Assembly (NCBI GenBank): GCA_963815305.1
Contig: CAWFFW010000001.1
Span: 1,674,001 to 1,738,000, forward strand
Length of the DNA stretch: 64,000 bases
From: CAXBID01 sp963815305
GTDB taxonomy: Bacteria; Bacteroidota; Bacteroidia; Flavobacteriales; Flavobacteriaceae
Direction of reading: 5' to 3'
Position 1 is the first letter of the stretch, and the number at the start of each line of letters is the position of its first letter. Below, one piece after another: positions 1-8,606 of this stretch. A program made the translations under genes and the position numbers. The notes below the pieces were generated by a model, which saw only the letters and a list, made by a program, of their open reading frames with translations, ran no database searches and was not told the origin of the DNA.

Positions 1-89
1 TGCATGGCACCTAATTGTGTAAGTTCGTTTGCTAATAAATCTTCAAAGCCAAATAATGTTTTGGCTACCATGTTAAAATTTTCTTCCAT
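1..89 (-). CDS. THUMP-domain class I SAM-dependent RNA methyltransferase, 5' end only
   Basis: Reading down from an ATG at 87-89 gives an uninterrupted 29-codon N-terminus, MEENFNMVAKTLFGFEDLLA and onward, that runs off the window edge. This start (a short acidic tag, then VAKTLFGFEDLLANEL) is the usual beginning of Bacteroidota RlmL/RlmK-like proteins, in which a THUMP RNA-binding domain precedes a Rossmann methyltransferase that modifies 23S rRNA at a guanine N2. Only the first part of the THUMP region is present, so the catalytic domain cannot be checked. The family call is from memory of that N-terminus. Confidence 0.65.
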   Translation of the reverse strand, partial: MEENFNMVAKTLFGFEDLLANELTQLGAM

Positions 90-197
90 TTTTTTCTTCA
101 AATACCTTGCAAAAATAACGTAATTTTGCGGCAAACGTAAAGTTTATTGATAATTCGGGTTAAGGATTAATGCGGCATCCTTTTTAAAAATAATTGA

Positions 198-290
198 AAC
201 GTCATTGCAAGGTAAATTTTTATTTACCGTAGCAATCTGTTAATCGATAAATAGATGACCAAGGCGTTTCTCTCCTCGTAATGACGAGTA
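198..290. repeat. Decayed REP-like intergenic repeat (CGTCATTGC / GCAATCT / CTCCTCGTAATGACG)
   Basis: The spacer between the two methyltransferase genes contains CGTCATTGC at 200-208, GCAATCT at 232-238 and CTCCTCGTAATGACG at 273-287, an inverted arrangement. Related words recur at 39493-39634 and 58525-58608. This resembles the short palindromic repeats scattered between flavobacterial genes. The copy is too diverged to define its ends. Confidence 0.5.
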
Positions 291-300
291 CAGTTTTTTG

Positions 301-356
301 AAAAGATATAGCGGAAAGCCTGACCTTGTGTTGCTAAACAACACGAGGTAACCCCC
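301..356 (+). repeat. Dispersed intergenic repeat, AAAAGATATAGCGGAAAGCC...GGTAACCCCC type
   Basis: The 56 bases just upstream of the first complete gene share their beginning (GATATAGCGGAAAGCC), middle (TGACC) and end (GGTAACCCCC) with an inverted copy at 10785-10836 and a shortened copy at 63691-63720. The inner TGTTGCTAAACAACA forms a small hairpin. The downstream gene starts only 10 bases after the repeat, so the element may lie in its leader. It has no coding capacity. Confidence 0.6.
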
Positions 357-366
357 AAAAAATTAT

Positions 367-1098
367 ATGACTAAAAACACAACAAAATGGTTTACCTCTT
401 GGTTTGATTCACCATTTTACCATATTTTGTACAAGGATAGAGACCATACCGAGGCGCACGCGTTTATGGATACATTAACCCATTATTTAAACTTGCCTAA
501 AGGCGGTACCATTTTAGATTTGGCCTGCGGAAAGGGGCGACATGCGTTGTATTTAAACACCTTGGGCTATGATGTAACAGGTGTAGATTTAAGCGAAAAT
601 AGTATTACCTATGCAAAACAGTTTGAGAACCACCGCTTGCGTTTTGAGGTTCACGATATGTGTAAACCCTACCGTAAAACCTTTGATGCCGTTTTTAATT
701 TGTTTACCAGTTTTGGGTATTTTGAAAAGGATGATGATAACTTAAATACTATTAAAGCCATTAAAACGGATTTGAATGATTATGGTTTTGGGGTGATTGA
801 TTTTATGAATAGCGATTTTGTGATTGATAATTTGGTGCCTGAGGACACGAAAACGGTAAATGATATTGATTTTAATTTGAAGCGTTATGTTGCCGATGGG
901 CACATTGTAAAGGATATTAGTTTTACGGCGGATGGTGAAGATTATAATTTTCAAGAGCGTGTACGTGCATTTACATTACAAGATTTTGAATTGCTTTTTG
1001 AGCAGGCTGATGTACATTTACTGGATGTTTTTGGAGATTATAAATTGCGGAAATTTAACCCCAAAACATCGGAACGTTTAATACTGATTTTTAAATAG
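367..1098 (+). CDS. class I SAM-dependent methyltransferase
   Basis: A 243-residue single-domain Rossmann methyltransferase. Motif I is clear at residues 48-60 (TILDLACGKGRHA), followed by the acidic ribose-binding residue D74 in VTGVDLSE and a motif IV-like DAVFNLFTSFGYF segment. The core fold fills the first 150 residues. The rest is a beta-rich extension ending in a typical ERLILIFK strand. No substrate-specific motif is visible, so the methyl acceptor (metabolite, protein or other) is unknown. The first ATG is used because the conserved N-terminal WFTSWFDSPFYHILY segment follows directly. It is a cytoplasmic protein and appears to be transcribed alone or with the ZIP transporter 68 bases downstream. 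Confidence 0.85.
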   Translation: MTKNTTKWFTSWFDSPFYHILYKDRDHTEAHAFMDTLTHYLNLPKGGTILDLACGKGRHALYLNTLGYDVTGVDLSENSITYAKQFENHRLRFEVHDMCKPYRKTFDAVFNLFTSFGYFEKDDDNLNTIKAIKTDLNDYGFGVIDFMNSDFVIDNLVPEDTKTVNDIDFNLKRYVADGHIVKDISFTADGEDYNFQERVRAFTLQDFELLFEQADVHLLDVFGDYKLRKFNPKTSERLILIFK

Positions 1099-1166
1099 GC
1101 TAATCGATAATTGGCCAATAATTGACTTTTTAATTACGCTCACTGTAGTGGGTAATTATTTTATAA

Positions 1167-1841
1167 ATGAATAAGTTTCTTTTTCCCATATTGGCAGTTA
1201 TTATTGGAGTAACTATTGCTGCACTTTCAAAAAACAAAAAAACGTGGAATACCAAACTCCTACTTTCTTTTAGTGGGGCATTTTTATTGGCGCTAACCCT
1301 GTTTGAACTGTTGCCTGAAGTGTATGATCATTTAGAGACTAAACGTACCGGACTTTTTATTATGTGTGGTATTTTGCTACAGATTGTTTTAGAATTATTT
1401 TCTAAGGGTGCTGAACACGGGCATGTGCACATTCATAAACACGAAACAGCTTTTCCGTTTTTATTATTTATAAGTTTATGTATTCATAGTTTTTTGGAAG
1501 GTTTCCCCATACATGAACATAACGATATGGTTTATGGGGTTTTAATACACAAAATCCCCATTGCGGCACTAATTAGTATGTTTTTATTTCAGTCGGAATT
1601 TAGCAAACTTCAAATTGTTATTTTTTTAGTTGTTTTTGCCGCTATGACACCTTTAGGAACTTTAATTTCTAACACTGCTAATATTAGTGAAGGTTTAGCA
1701 CAAACCATAAATGCTGTTGTAATTGGTATATTTTTTCATATTTCAACCACCATTTTATTTGAAAGTGGTGAAGGCCATAAGTTTAATTTAGGTAAATTTA
1801 TCGCTATTATTTTAGGGATTGGAATTGCTTATTTAATATAG
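1167..1841 (+). CDS. ZIP family divalent metal transporter
   Basis: A 224-residue membrane protein with about seven to eight hydrophobic segments. The loop after TM3 is histidine-rich (HGHVHIHKH, residues 84-92). The metal pathway residues of ZIP proteins are recognisable in TM4 (H107-S-F-L-E111-G) and TM5 (H128-K-I-P131), which replace the canonical HNxxD and HExPHE forms. The protein probably carries zinc, iron or another divalent cation into the cytoplasm, or out of it in some bacterial members. At 224 residues it is shorter than the approximately 250-310 usual for ZupT, as is common for Bacteroidota members. The metal cannot be predicted from sequence. Confidence 0.85.
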   Translation: MNKFLFPILAVIIGVTIAALSKNKKTWNTKLLLSFSGAFLLALTLFELLPEVYDHLETKRTGLFIMCGILLQIVLELFSKGAEHGHVHIHKHETAFPFLLFISLCIHSFLEGFPIHEHNDMVYGVLIHKIPIAALISMFLFQSEFSKLQIVIFLVVFAAMTPLGTLISNTANISEGLAQTINAVVIGIFFHISTTILFESGEGHKFNLGKFIAIILGIGIAYLI

Positions 1842-1895
1842 TTATTAGTTGATGGTTATTTTTTATTTGAAAACCAATAACAAGTAACTAATAAC
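1841..1895. repeat. Inverted repeat between ZIP and DUF4268 genes
   Basis: GTTATTAGTT at 1841-1850 is matched exactly by AACTAATAAC at 1886-1895. An inner GGTTATT/AATAAC pair extends the stem, giving a hairpin of about 55 bases. It overlaps the last base of the ZIP stop codon and ends 12 bases before the next start codon. It could be a transcript-stabilising structure or a weak terminator, but there is no U-run directly after it. Confidence 0.5.
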
Positions 1896-1907
1896 CAAAA
1901 ACATAAA

Positions 1908-2336
1908 GTGTTTAGTAAAGAAGAATCACGCATACTACGACAAACATTTTGGACGAGTTTTGGAAAATCATTTCCAAGGAAATGGATTTTATACGATACC
2001 AAACTAAAAGGATTAAATCTTAAATTTCATTTTGATAACAAATCTGCTTTGGTTGCTTTAGATTTGGAAGATGATTTAGAACATCGCATAAAATACTGGG
2101 AAAAATTGGAAGCTTTAAGGTCTATTTTATTAGATGAGTATTTACCCAACGCTATATACAAAGAAAACTATTTTTTAGAAAACGGTAAAGAGATTTCACG
2201 TATTTATATACCTTTAGAACAGAAAGTATCCATTCATAATAAAAATACTTGGCGTGACGTGATGGAATTTTTCAATGAAAAAATGAGTTTGTTTGAGGCG
2301 TTTTTTGAAGCGTATAAGGATGTGATTGATTCTTAA
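1908..2336 (+). CDS. DUF4268 family protein, GTG start
   Basis: A 142-residue soluble protein rich in aromatic and charged residues (TFWTSFGKSFPRKWILYDTK near the start, then a WEKLEALRSILLDEYLPNA helix). This composition fits DUF4268, a family related to the C-terminal parts of some restriction- and nuclease-associated proteins but usually found alone in Bacteroidota. Function is unknown. No ATG is available before the conserved FSKEESRILRQTFW segment, so GTG at 1908 is the likely start. A hairpin ends 12 bases upstream. The neighbouring gene converges from the minus strand with a one-base gap. Confidence 0.75.
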   Translation: MFSKEESRILRQTFWTSFGKSFPRKWILYDTKLKGLNLKFHFDNKSALVALDLEDDLEHRIKYWEKLEALRSILLDEYLPNAIYKENYFLENGKEISRIYIPLEQKVSIHNKNTWRDVMEFFNEKMSLFEAFFEAYKDVIDS

Positions 2337-2337
2337 A

Positions 2338-2937
2338 TCAACCGTTTAAATAATCATTTCTTTTAAAATCCTTACCTTTTCTTATCAAATAAGCATGATA
2401 TGTACTTGGAATATCATGTGTCCAATGGGGTAAAATTAGAGTGATTAAAATTCTATCAATATGAGAAATTAACCCCATAACTATTGCAATAAAAAATGGA
2501 ATACCAGCATGATTAAATCCTATTAACGATGTAAAAGCTACTAATAGACTAATTCCCCACAACTTTGAAAGAAAAGCATGCGTACAAGTTTCTCTTTTAA
2601 ACTTAATGAAACTTATAGCATAACATGCAATTTCCATTACTAAAATAATCCAAATAGCAAACGCATTGTCACTTATTAACTTTGGAAATAATATCCAAGT
2701 AGCAAAACCTAAAGAAAGCCAAAAAATCATATCAGTTTGACTATCCATTCGCCTTAATTTTTCTGATGATATATTTTGTTTACGCGCAATAATACCATCT
2801 AAAATATCAGATATCAAACCTAAATACATCAGTATTAGAATAAATAGTTTAGATGTTTCTCCGACATAATAAGCTAATCCTAATATTATAGGTGCTAATA
2901 AAAACCTAAATACGATAAGAGCAATTGGAATATTCAT
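2338..2937 (-). CDS. CDP-alcohol phosphatidyltransferase family protein
   Basis: A 199-residue membrane protein with about six transmembrane helices. The CDP-alcohol phosphotransferase signature is at residues 44-69: D44-x2-D47-G48-x2-A51-R52, then D65-x3-D69. The glycine normally found four residues before the third Asp (position 61) is a leucine, while all four metal-binding aspartates remain. Such enzymes join a CDP-activated lipid or alcohol to an acceptor in phospholipid synthesis at the inner membrane. The substrate is not predictable. It is last in a minus-strand run with GNAT, PAQR and DUF4294 genes and begins 2 bases after the GNAT stop. Confidence 0.8.
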   Translation of the reverse strand: MNIPIALIVFRFLLAPIILGLAYYVGETSKLFILILMYLGLISDILDGIIARKQNISSEKLRRMDSQTDMIFWLSLGFATWILFPKLISDNAFAIWIILVMEIACYAISFIKFKRETCTHAFLSKLWGISLLVAFTSLIGFNHAGIPFFIAIVMGLISHIDRILITLILPHWTHDIPSTYHAYLIRKGKDFKRNDYLNG

Positions 2938-2939
2938 TG

Positions 2940-3437
2940 TTAATTATCGATTTCTTTTACCAACTCAAAATCATCCATTATAAAACCATTACCTATATCT
3001 TGAACGAGTTCTCGAATATTTTTAAAACCCATTTTCTCGTAAGCTTTAATGGAATTGATATTGTATTTATTTACGGTTAATCTAATTTTGTTCAAGCTGA
3101 ACGTTTTTGCCTTTTCTGAAACAAAATCCATTATATTTTTACCGAAACCTTTTCCTCTATAATCTATTAATATATATATTTTACTTAAAAATAAATATTC
3201 TAGTTCTGGTTTAATGGATAAATAACCTATCGGTAGTTCTTCATAAAAAACAGTATAATATGCGTATTTATTAACAGCCTGTTCTTTTATGGCTTTCACC
3301 GATTGAAACTTATCAAGCATATAATCTATTTGAGGTTTCCCAACAATGGGAATATAATGTTCGCGCCAAATGGTATCTGCTAATTTTTCAATTATCTCAA
3401 ATTCATACGTTTTATTTGCTTGTTTTATAATTATCAT
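2940..3437 (-). CDS. GNAT family N-acetyltransferase
   Basis: A 165-residue acetyltransferase. The acetyl-CoA-binding motif A is visible as YILIDYRGKGFGKNIMDF, followed by the family's typical NKYNINSIKAYEKMGFKN ending. The frame stays open further upstream to 3500, but the start at 3437 is chosen because its ATG overlaps the TGA of the preceding PAQR gene (ATGA, 3434-3437), the usual sign of translational coupling, and because the extra upstream residues look nothing like a GNAT N-terminus. Substrate unknown. It is a cytoplasmic enzyme in the operon ending with the CDP-alcohol phosphotransferase. Confidence 0.85.
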   Translation of the reverse strand: MIIIKQANKTYEFEIIEKLADTIWREHYIPIVGKPQIDYMLDKFQSVKAIKEQAVNKYAYYTVFYEELPIGYLSIKPELEYLFLSKIYILIDYRGKGFGKNIMDFVSEKAKTFSLNKIRLTVNKYNINSIKAYEKMGFKNIRELVQDIGNGFIMDDFELVKEIDN

Positions 3438-4063
3438 ATCACGTAGAAAAATATCATAAAAAAATGACAAATAGCACCTGCTAAAACAAATAAATGCCAA
3501 ATAACATGATTATATGGTATTTTTTGAATGGCATAAAAAATAATACCAACGGTATAGGATAATCCGCCCGCAAATAAAAATAAAATACCATTACTCCCTA
3601 TGGTTTCTGATAAGTTTGAAAAATCAAAAATAATAAGCCATCCCATAATCAAATATAAGAGTGTTGAAAATATTTCGAACTTTCCTGTAAAAAACAACTT
3701 TAAAATAACACCAAAAGCAGCAATTCCCCAAACCACCCAAAAGAGCGTCCACCCTAAACTTTTTTCTAAAGAAATTAATAAAACTGGCGTGTAGGTGCCT
3801 GCAATAAGAATGTAAATACTAATATGATCTATAATTCTGAAGTAGTGTTTTCTTCTCTCGTTTTTAAAAGTATGATATAAAGTTGATGCCGTAAATAAAA
3901 CGATGATAGAAATACCATAAACAATAACACTAAATAAGCTCAAATCCGTTTTATCGGTATTAAAAAGAATAAGTAATACTAATGCAGATATACCAAGTAA
4001 TGCACCAAAAGCATGTGTAAAGGCATTTAGTTTTTCTTCAAAAGGGGTTTGAATACGCATCAT
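3434..4063 (-). CDS. hemolysin III / PAQR family membrane protein
   Basis: A 209-residue protein with seven hydrophobic helices. The conserved PAQR residues are present: STLYHTF after TM2, DHISIYILIAGTYTP around TM3-4, and a C-terminal WHLFVLAGAICHFF histidine motif, together the predicted zinc site. Bacterial members (YqfA/TrhA, named for homology to Bacillus cereus hemolysin III) have been linked to membrane-lipid and energy homeostasis and are not established toxins. The start codon overlaps the stop of the upstream DUF4294 gene (TAATG at 4061-4065), indicating coupled translation. Confidence 0.9.
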   Translation of the reverse strand: MMRIQTPFEEKLNAFTHAFGALLGISALVLLILFNTDKTDLSLFSVIVYGISIIVLFTASTLYHTFKNERRKHYFRIIDHISIYILIAGTYTPVLLISLEKSLGWTLFWVVWGIAAFGVILKLFFTGKFEIFSTLLYLIMGWLIIFDFSNLSETIGSNGILFLFAGGLSYTVGIIFYAIQKIPYNHVIWHLFVLAGAICHFFMIFFYVI

Positions 4064-4767
4064 TAGTTTTGCACCTTTTCAGGTTTCATTGTCTTTTCTG
4101 TGTTGTTATATAACCATTTATTGGTTAAATCGTAAAAATCGAAAGGTATTGCAGATTTTTGACGTACTAAGCGTCCGCTTTGAAAATTACGTTGTAAAAT
4201 ATCTTCAATTAAATAATCTTCTTTATCATGTATAGGATCGAACTCACGCTTTAACGAAATATCAAACATACTTGCTGTGGTATTGTACCAAAAGGCGCGC
4301 CAACCACTGCGTAATTCTTTTATTAAATCAAAAGCGGTTGTACCTGTTTGGCGATGAATTAATTTTACCAATATCTGTCCTTCGGTACGTGACATTTTTT
4401 TTAATTCATCAGAAAACTCTCCTTCAATATACTTTTGAATCATTTTAGTATAACGCTTCTTATCACTATTTTTAGTAAGTGTCGCTAATCTAGAATTCAT
4501 TGAATCTAAACGTTCTGAAGCTAATTTTGCGTATGGATATACCTTTAAAGTTTTACGGCGTAGTATTAAATAGCGTATTCTATCATCTTTACTATCAAAC
4601 TTTAATGTGTGTAAAAGCATGACCTCATCTAAATCAATAGATGTTTTGGGGATAGAATCGCCCTCAATAATGAGGTAAGTAACTTCAGTAGAATCTTGTT
4701 CAACGTCGTTAAATTGAGCACATAGTAAAAGAGGAAAAAATAGAAATATGTATTTTATAAATTTCAT
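4063..4767 (-). CDS. DUF4294 domain exported protein
   Basis: About 234 residues when started at the ATG at 4767, which gives a good signal peptide (KFIKYIFLFFPLLLCAQ). The frame is open to 4797, but those ten residues would precede the signal. The mature part contains the DUF4294 block: RYLILRRKTLKVYPYAKLAS, a charged helical region, then GQILVKLIHRQTGTTAFDLI. Function unknown; the family is characteristic of Bacteroidota and likely periplasmic. It is the first gene of the four-gene minus-strand operon. Confidence 0.75.
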   Translation of the reverse strand: MKFIKYIFLFFPLLLCAQFNDVEQDSTEVTYLIIEGDSIPKTSIDLDEVMLLHTLKFDSKDDRIRYLILRRKTLKVYPYAKLASERLDSMNSRLATLTKNSDKKRYTKMIQKYIEGEFSDELKKMSRTEGQILVKLIHRQTGTTAFDLIKELRSGWRAFWYNTTASMFDISLKREFDPIHDKEDYLIEDILQRNFQSGRLVRQKSAIPFDFYDLTNKWLYNNTEKTMKPEKVQN

Positions 4768-4870
4768 TACTATAAACTGAGGCATATAACATGCCAAAAT
4801 TACTAATTTACCTACTTATAAATCTTAATTTTTTACTAATATTATTTATTTACAAATTTGCTTAAAAGCA

Positions 4871-4904
4871 AAAAACCCAAATACAAGGTATATTATGGGT
4901 TTTT
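4871..4904 (-). terminator. Rho-independent terminator after the ABC permease/M1 gene
   Basis: AAAAACCCA at 4871-4879 pairs exactly with TGGGTTTTT at 4896-4904 around a 16-base loop, 19 bases past the stop of the long minus-strand gene. The A/T-rich arms give a U-run in either direction. Confidence 0.65.
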
Positions 4905-4922
4905 AGTGTATTCAACTTGTAT

Positions 4923-7900
4923 TTACAATCGTCGTCTATTATCGTTTGAGTTTGTATCTATAAGCTTATTATAAGGATCTACACCGACTTCAACCGGGAC
5001 TTGATCAACTATAATTGTTATTTTATTATTTATTGCTGTAATTTTATGTTTCTTCAAATAGAGTTCAATTTCTTTCATGTTTCCATCTTCATCTTCTTCT
5101 TCCGCAAAAATACCGATATCAATATAATCGGCTAATGGTACCGATACTATAGGTTTTCTCATGTCCTCGGTTTTGTAAGTCATAGAATCCTTGCCTTTTG
5201 CACTATAAAACTTCTTGCCTTTTTCATCATTTCGATATTTACTAACTTCAAATTCAATATCTAATTGGTATTGACCATTTTCCAATTCTTTTGACGTTAC
5301 CTCTTTAATTCTGTTTTCATAAAGCGTAATGGTTTTAAACATATCGTTTAGAGTATATTGTAAAGAATCGGGAGTAACTTCCTCTATAAAATTAACCATA
5401 TCGATAGATGTTGTGTAAGGTGGATATTGAAACTTTACTTTTTCAACATACTTCTTTAATGCACCATTCAACACCTCTTCACCAATATAATCGCTTAATG
5501 CATAAAACACTAAAGAACCTTTTTGATAACGAATATAACCTTGTCCATCATTAAACATTAACGGCTTTTCGCGTTTCTGTTCAAAAGTGCGCTGCGTCAA
5601 ATAATCATCCAAAGCTTTCTTTAAAAACTTACGCATTTTATCTTTTCCTTGCTGATGTTCTAAAACTTTTAGGGACACATACTCTGATAAGCTTTCTGAT
5701 AACATGGTAGCACCTAAAACATCCGCCCCAATAACTTGATGCGCCCACCATTGATGTGCCACTTCATGAACGGTAATGGCAAACGGATAGTCCACACCAC
5801 CTTCCTCAGTATCATCGACATCAGCAATAAAGCCTACCCCTTCTGAAAATGGAATGGTGTTTGGAAATGATTGCGCAAAAGAACCTGCTGTTTTAGGAAA
5901 CTCAATAATTCGAATTTGTTTGTGCTGATACGGACTAAAATTTTTAGAGTTATATTCTAAAGAGGCTTTCATGCCCGCCATCATTCTATCTAAATTGTAT
6001 TCGTGCCCTTTATGATAATAAATTTCAAGATTAACGTCGTTCCATGCGTCTTTCAAAACTTCGTATTTAGCAGAATTAAAGGCATAGAAATTCAAGATTT
6101 TACTATCCATTTTATAATGAAAATAGCGACGTCCACTTTCAGTCCATTCCTTTTGCAAATATCCAGGGGCGATAGCCGTTTGATCTTCAGAGGTACTAAC
6201 TGTAGCCTCAAAATCTATCCAATCAGAATCTTTACTAATATAAGTGTTTCCTAATGCCGTAGAATCTGATGGATGCGATTTTAAATCGTTAGGTAGCAAT
6301 CCATATTTCTCCCGGGTTTTATTGTCTGTTAATTCATTTCCATTATATCCTAAAGACGGAAAAACTTGAAAATTATTTATAAATGTACCGTTTGTAATCA
6401 CTGGAGAATTCTTATTCAACCATGTATTGGGCTTATTGTTAACGGTGAATTTTAATTCTAAACTATCACCGGGTTGTAAACCTTGTTTTAGCTTATAAAT
6501 ATCAAAATTATATATGGTATCTTCAGATACTAAATCGATCTTTTTATTGAATTTAAATGTACTTGGGTAATCGTTATGATTTAATAAAATGGTATCGATT
6601 ACAGTCTCCGTTTTATTCATCATGACATATATGCCATCCGATTCAAAATTCAATGTCTTGGGAAATATATTCATATTCACTTTAACTGCTACGATACGGG
6701 GCTGTGGTTTATTTTCATATTTTTTATATAATTTCTCCCACTCTACGGTTTGTAACTCGCGCTCTTTTGAAGATATCCTTTGGTTTACAACATTATTCTC
6801 ATGATAAATTTTAAAACCTAACGATAAAAAACAAATTAAAAACAAAACAAATGCCCCTATGGTTACCCCATTAAAACGGGATTTGGCAATGGATAAACGC
6901 TCTTTAAAGGTATGGGGTAAACCTCGTACCCAAAATAATACGGTTAATACTAATAATACTAAACCTCCTAAAAACCAATATAGTTTAAGAATAAAATAAC
7001 TGGTAAATGAATTTCCATAGCCATTCATATCTGAATATTCAAATCCAGGACCTTCATTATACTTAAAAATAGGTTGTTCAATTCCTATTAAACTAAGTAG
7101 AGGCATACCTATTGAAATAACTATTAAAACGAAAAGTCCCAAATACGGATTCCGGAAAAGTGTTTGAATGAAAAGTGCTAAAAAGGCCCAAATTACATAG
7201 TTTATTAATCTTAATCCAAAGAGTTCTTTTAAATAATGCCCCATCTCAAAATCGAAATATCCCTTATAAATTTGGAACAATATCCCAGATAACATAATAA
7301 CGCTCAATAAAACCAATTGCATCTTTATTAGTGCTATGAATTTGGACATAAAAAGCGTCCAATTAGGTGTAGGGGTTACATCTACCAAATGATTTATGTT
7401 GGCAATATGAGCTCGATGGACCAACATACCTGCATATAAAAATGTACAAATATTTATGGCAATTGTAAAGGAGGCACCACCGTTTAACATCTTCCAAGTT
7501 ACAGGAAGTGTAGATGTACCAAAGAGCTGACCTATCTCGGATAACGCGATTAATATTATGATTAAACCAACCAGTACAATACTTAAAAAAGGCCAGCTTT
7601 TAACAATATATTTAAAATCTATATGAGATAATTTCCATGTTGTTTTTAAATTTTGAGTAAAAGAATAATCGAAGTTAACCTGGGGCAAATGGATTCTAAC
7701 AATACCTCCAAAATTAGTTTTTGTAATTCGCTCTCCCTTATTCTTTTTAAAATTAAGGGTTAATGGATTTTGGCTAAATGAGAAAAACTTATAAACCAAA
7801 CCAAAAACTAAACCTGCAATAGTTAACCAAAGCAATCTATTGTAAATAATAACCCCTTCTATGGGCAAATACATTTCGTTTCTTTCAGAAACTGTCCAAT

Positions 7901-8576
7901 ATCGAGTATAGTAATCTGTTGCTGATGCCCCAAATGGATCTAACATGGCTGCTAAAAGTCTGTTATCTGGATCTGTCAATAAACTCTCCATTAGTCCTTG
8001 AACAAACAGTAATAAAATGACAGTAATAAATCCTGCTGCAATATTTCGAGTAAATGTAACTATGGCAAAAACAAGAGCTCCGAATAATAAAATATTGGGT
8101 AAAATATATACGGTGTAGGCACTTAAATATGATCTTAAACTAAACGACGTTATAATATCTGAATTTGTACCTGGTAACCTAAAGCCTATAAATAAAGCGA
8201 TACCAGAAACCAGAACTATGAGTGTTACGATAACAATACCGCTAAAAAATTTTGCAAATAAATAATTCGCCTTGGTAAAAGGATACGAATATAAAATGGT
8301 GTGCATGTCACTTTTAAAATCTCTATAAATAGAAACTCCTATAATAGATGGAAATAAAAAGAAAATTAAAACAGACATTGCATTAAATAGACCTGTAATG
8401 CCCGATGGGGAATTTACGGTATTAGCAGACCCGGTACTTACTGTAACGCTATCAAAAATACCAGCGGTACTTGCTGAAAAAAATAACGCTATAATAAAGA
8501 AAATAGCTGCATATATATAAAAAGCTGGCTTTCTAAACCAGTACTTCAATTCATGGAAAAATATAGTAGAAAACAT
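4923..8576 (-). CDS. ABC-2 type permease fused to M1 family metallo-aminopeptidase
   Basis: A 1217-residue fusion. Residues 1 to about 280 form one ABC-2 permease unit, starting with an amphipathic helix (FHELKYWFRKPAFYIYAAIF). A second membrane unit covers roughly 320-590. The remainder is an exported gluzincin domain with HEVAH at 937-941 and a following Glu at 961 in LSESLSEY. The spacing from the second His to this Glu is 19 residues, against 18 in classical M1 enzymes. The exopeptidase GAMEN motif is not conserved (FSEGVGF lies in that region). Such fusions are known in Bacteroidota and proteobacteria; the transported or cleaved substrate is unknown. The ATPase partner is encoded 30 bases upstream. 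Confidence 0.9.
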   Translation of the reverse strand: MFSTIFFHELKYWFRKPAFYIYAAIFFIIALFFSASTAGIFDSVTVSTGSANTVNSPSGITGLFNAMSVLIFFLFPSIIGVSIYRDFKSDMHTILYSYPFTKANYLFAKFFSGIVIVTLIVLVSGIALFIGFRLPGTNSDIITSFSLRSYLSAYTVYILPNILLFGALVFAIVTFTRNIAAGFITVILLLFVQGLMESLLTDPDNRLLAAMLDPFGASATDYYTRYWTVSERNEMYLPIEGVIIYNRLLWLTIAGLVFGLVYKFFSFSQNPLTLNFKKNKGERITKTNFGGIVRIHLPQVNFDYSFTQNLKTTWKLSHIDFKYIVKSWPFLSIVLVGLIIILIALSEIGQLFGTSTLPVTWKMLNGGASFTIAINICTFLYAGMLVHRAHIANINHLVDVTPTPNWTLFMSKFIALIKMQLVLLSVIMLSGILFQIYKGYFDFEMGHYLKELFGLRLINYVIWAFLALFIQTLFRNPYLGLFVLIVISIGMPLLSLIGIEQPIFKYNEGPGFEYSDMNGYGNSFTSYFILKLYWFLGGLVLLVLTVLFWVRGLPHTFKERLSIAKSRFNGVTIGAFVLFLICFLSLGFKIYHENNVVNQRISSKERELQTVEWEKLYKKYENKPQPRIVAVKVNMNIFPKTLNFESDGIYVMMNKTETVIDTILLNHNDYPSTFKFNKKIDLVSEDTIYNFDIYKLKQGLQPGDSLELKFTVNNKPNTWLNKNSPVITNGTFINNFQVFPSLGYNGNELTDNKTREKYGLLPNDLKSHPSDSTALGNTYISKDSDWIDFEATVSTSEDQTAIAPGYLQKEWTESGRRYFHYKMDSKILNFYAFNSAKYEVLKDAWNDVNLEIYYHKGHEYNLDRMMAGMKASLEYNSKNFSPYQHKQIRIIEFPKTAGSFAQSFPNTIPFSEGVGFIADVDDTEEGGVDYPFAITVHEVAHQWWAHQVIGADVLGATMLSESLSEYVSLKVLEHQQGKDKMRKFLKKALDDYLTQRTFEQKREKPLMFNDGQGYIRYQKGSLVFYALSDYIGEEVLNGALKKYVEKVKFQYPPYTTSIDMVNFIEEVTPDSLQYTLNDMFKTITLYENRIKEVTSKELENGQYQLDIEFEVSKYRNDEKGKKFYSAKGKDSMTYKTEDMRKPIVSVPLADYIDIGIFAEEEDEDGNMKEIELYLKKHKITAINNKITIIVDQVPVEVGVDPYNKLIDTNSNDNRRRL

Positions 8577-8606
8577 AGTGGTATTTTTAATACATTAAAA
8601 TAACTT

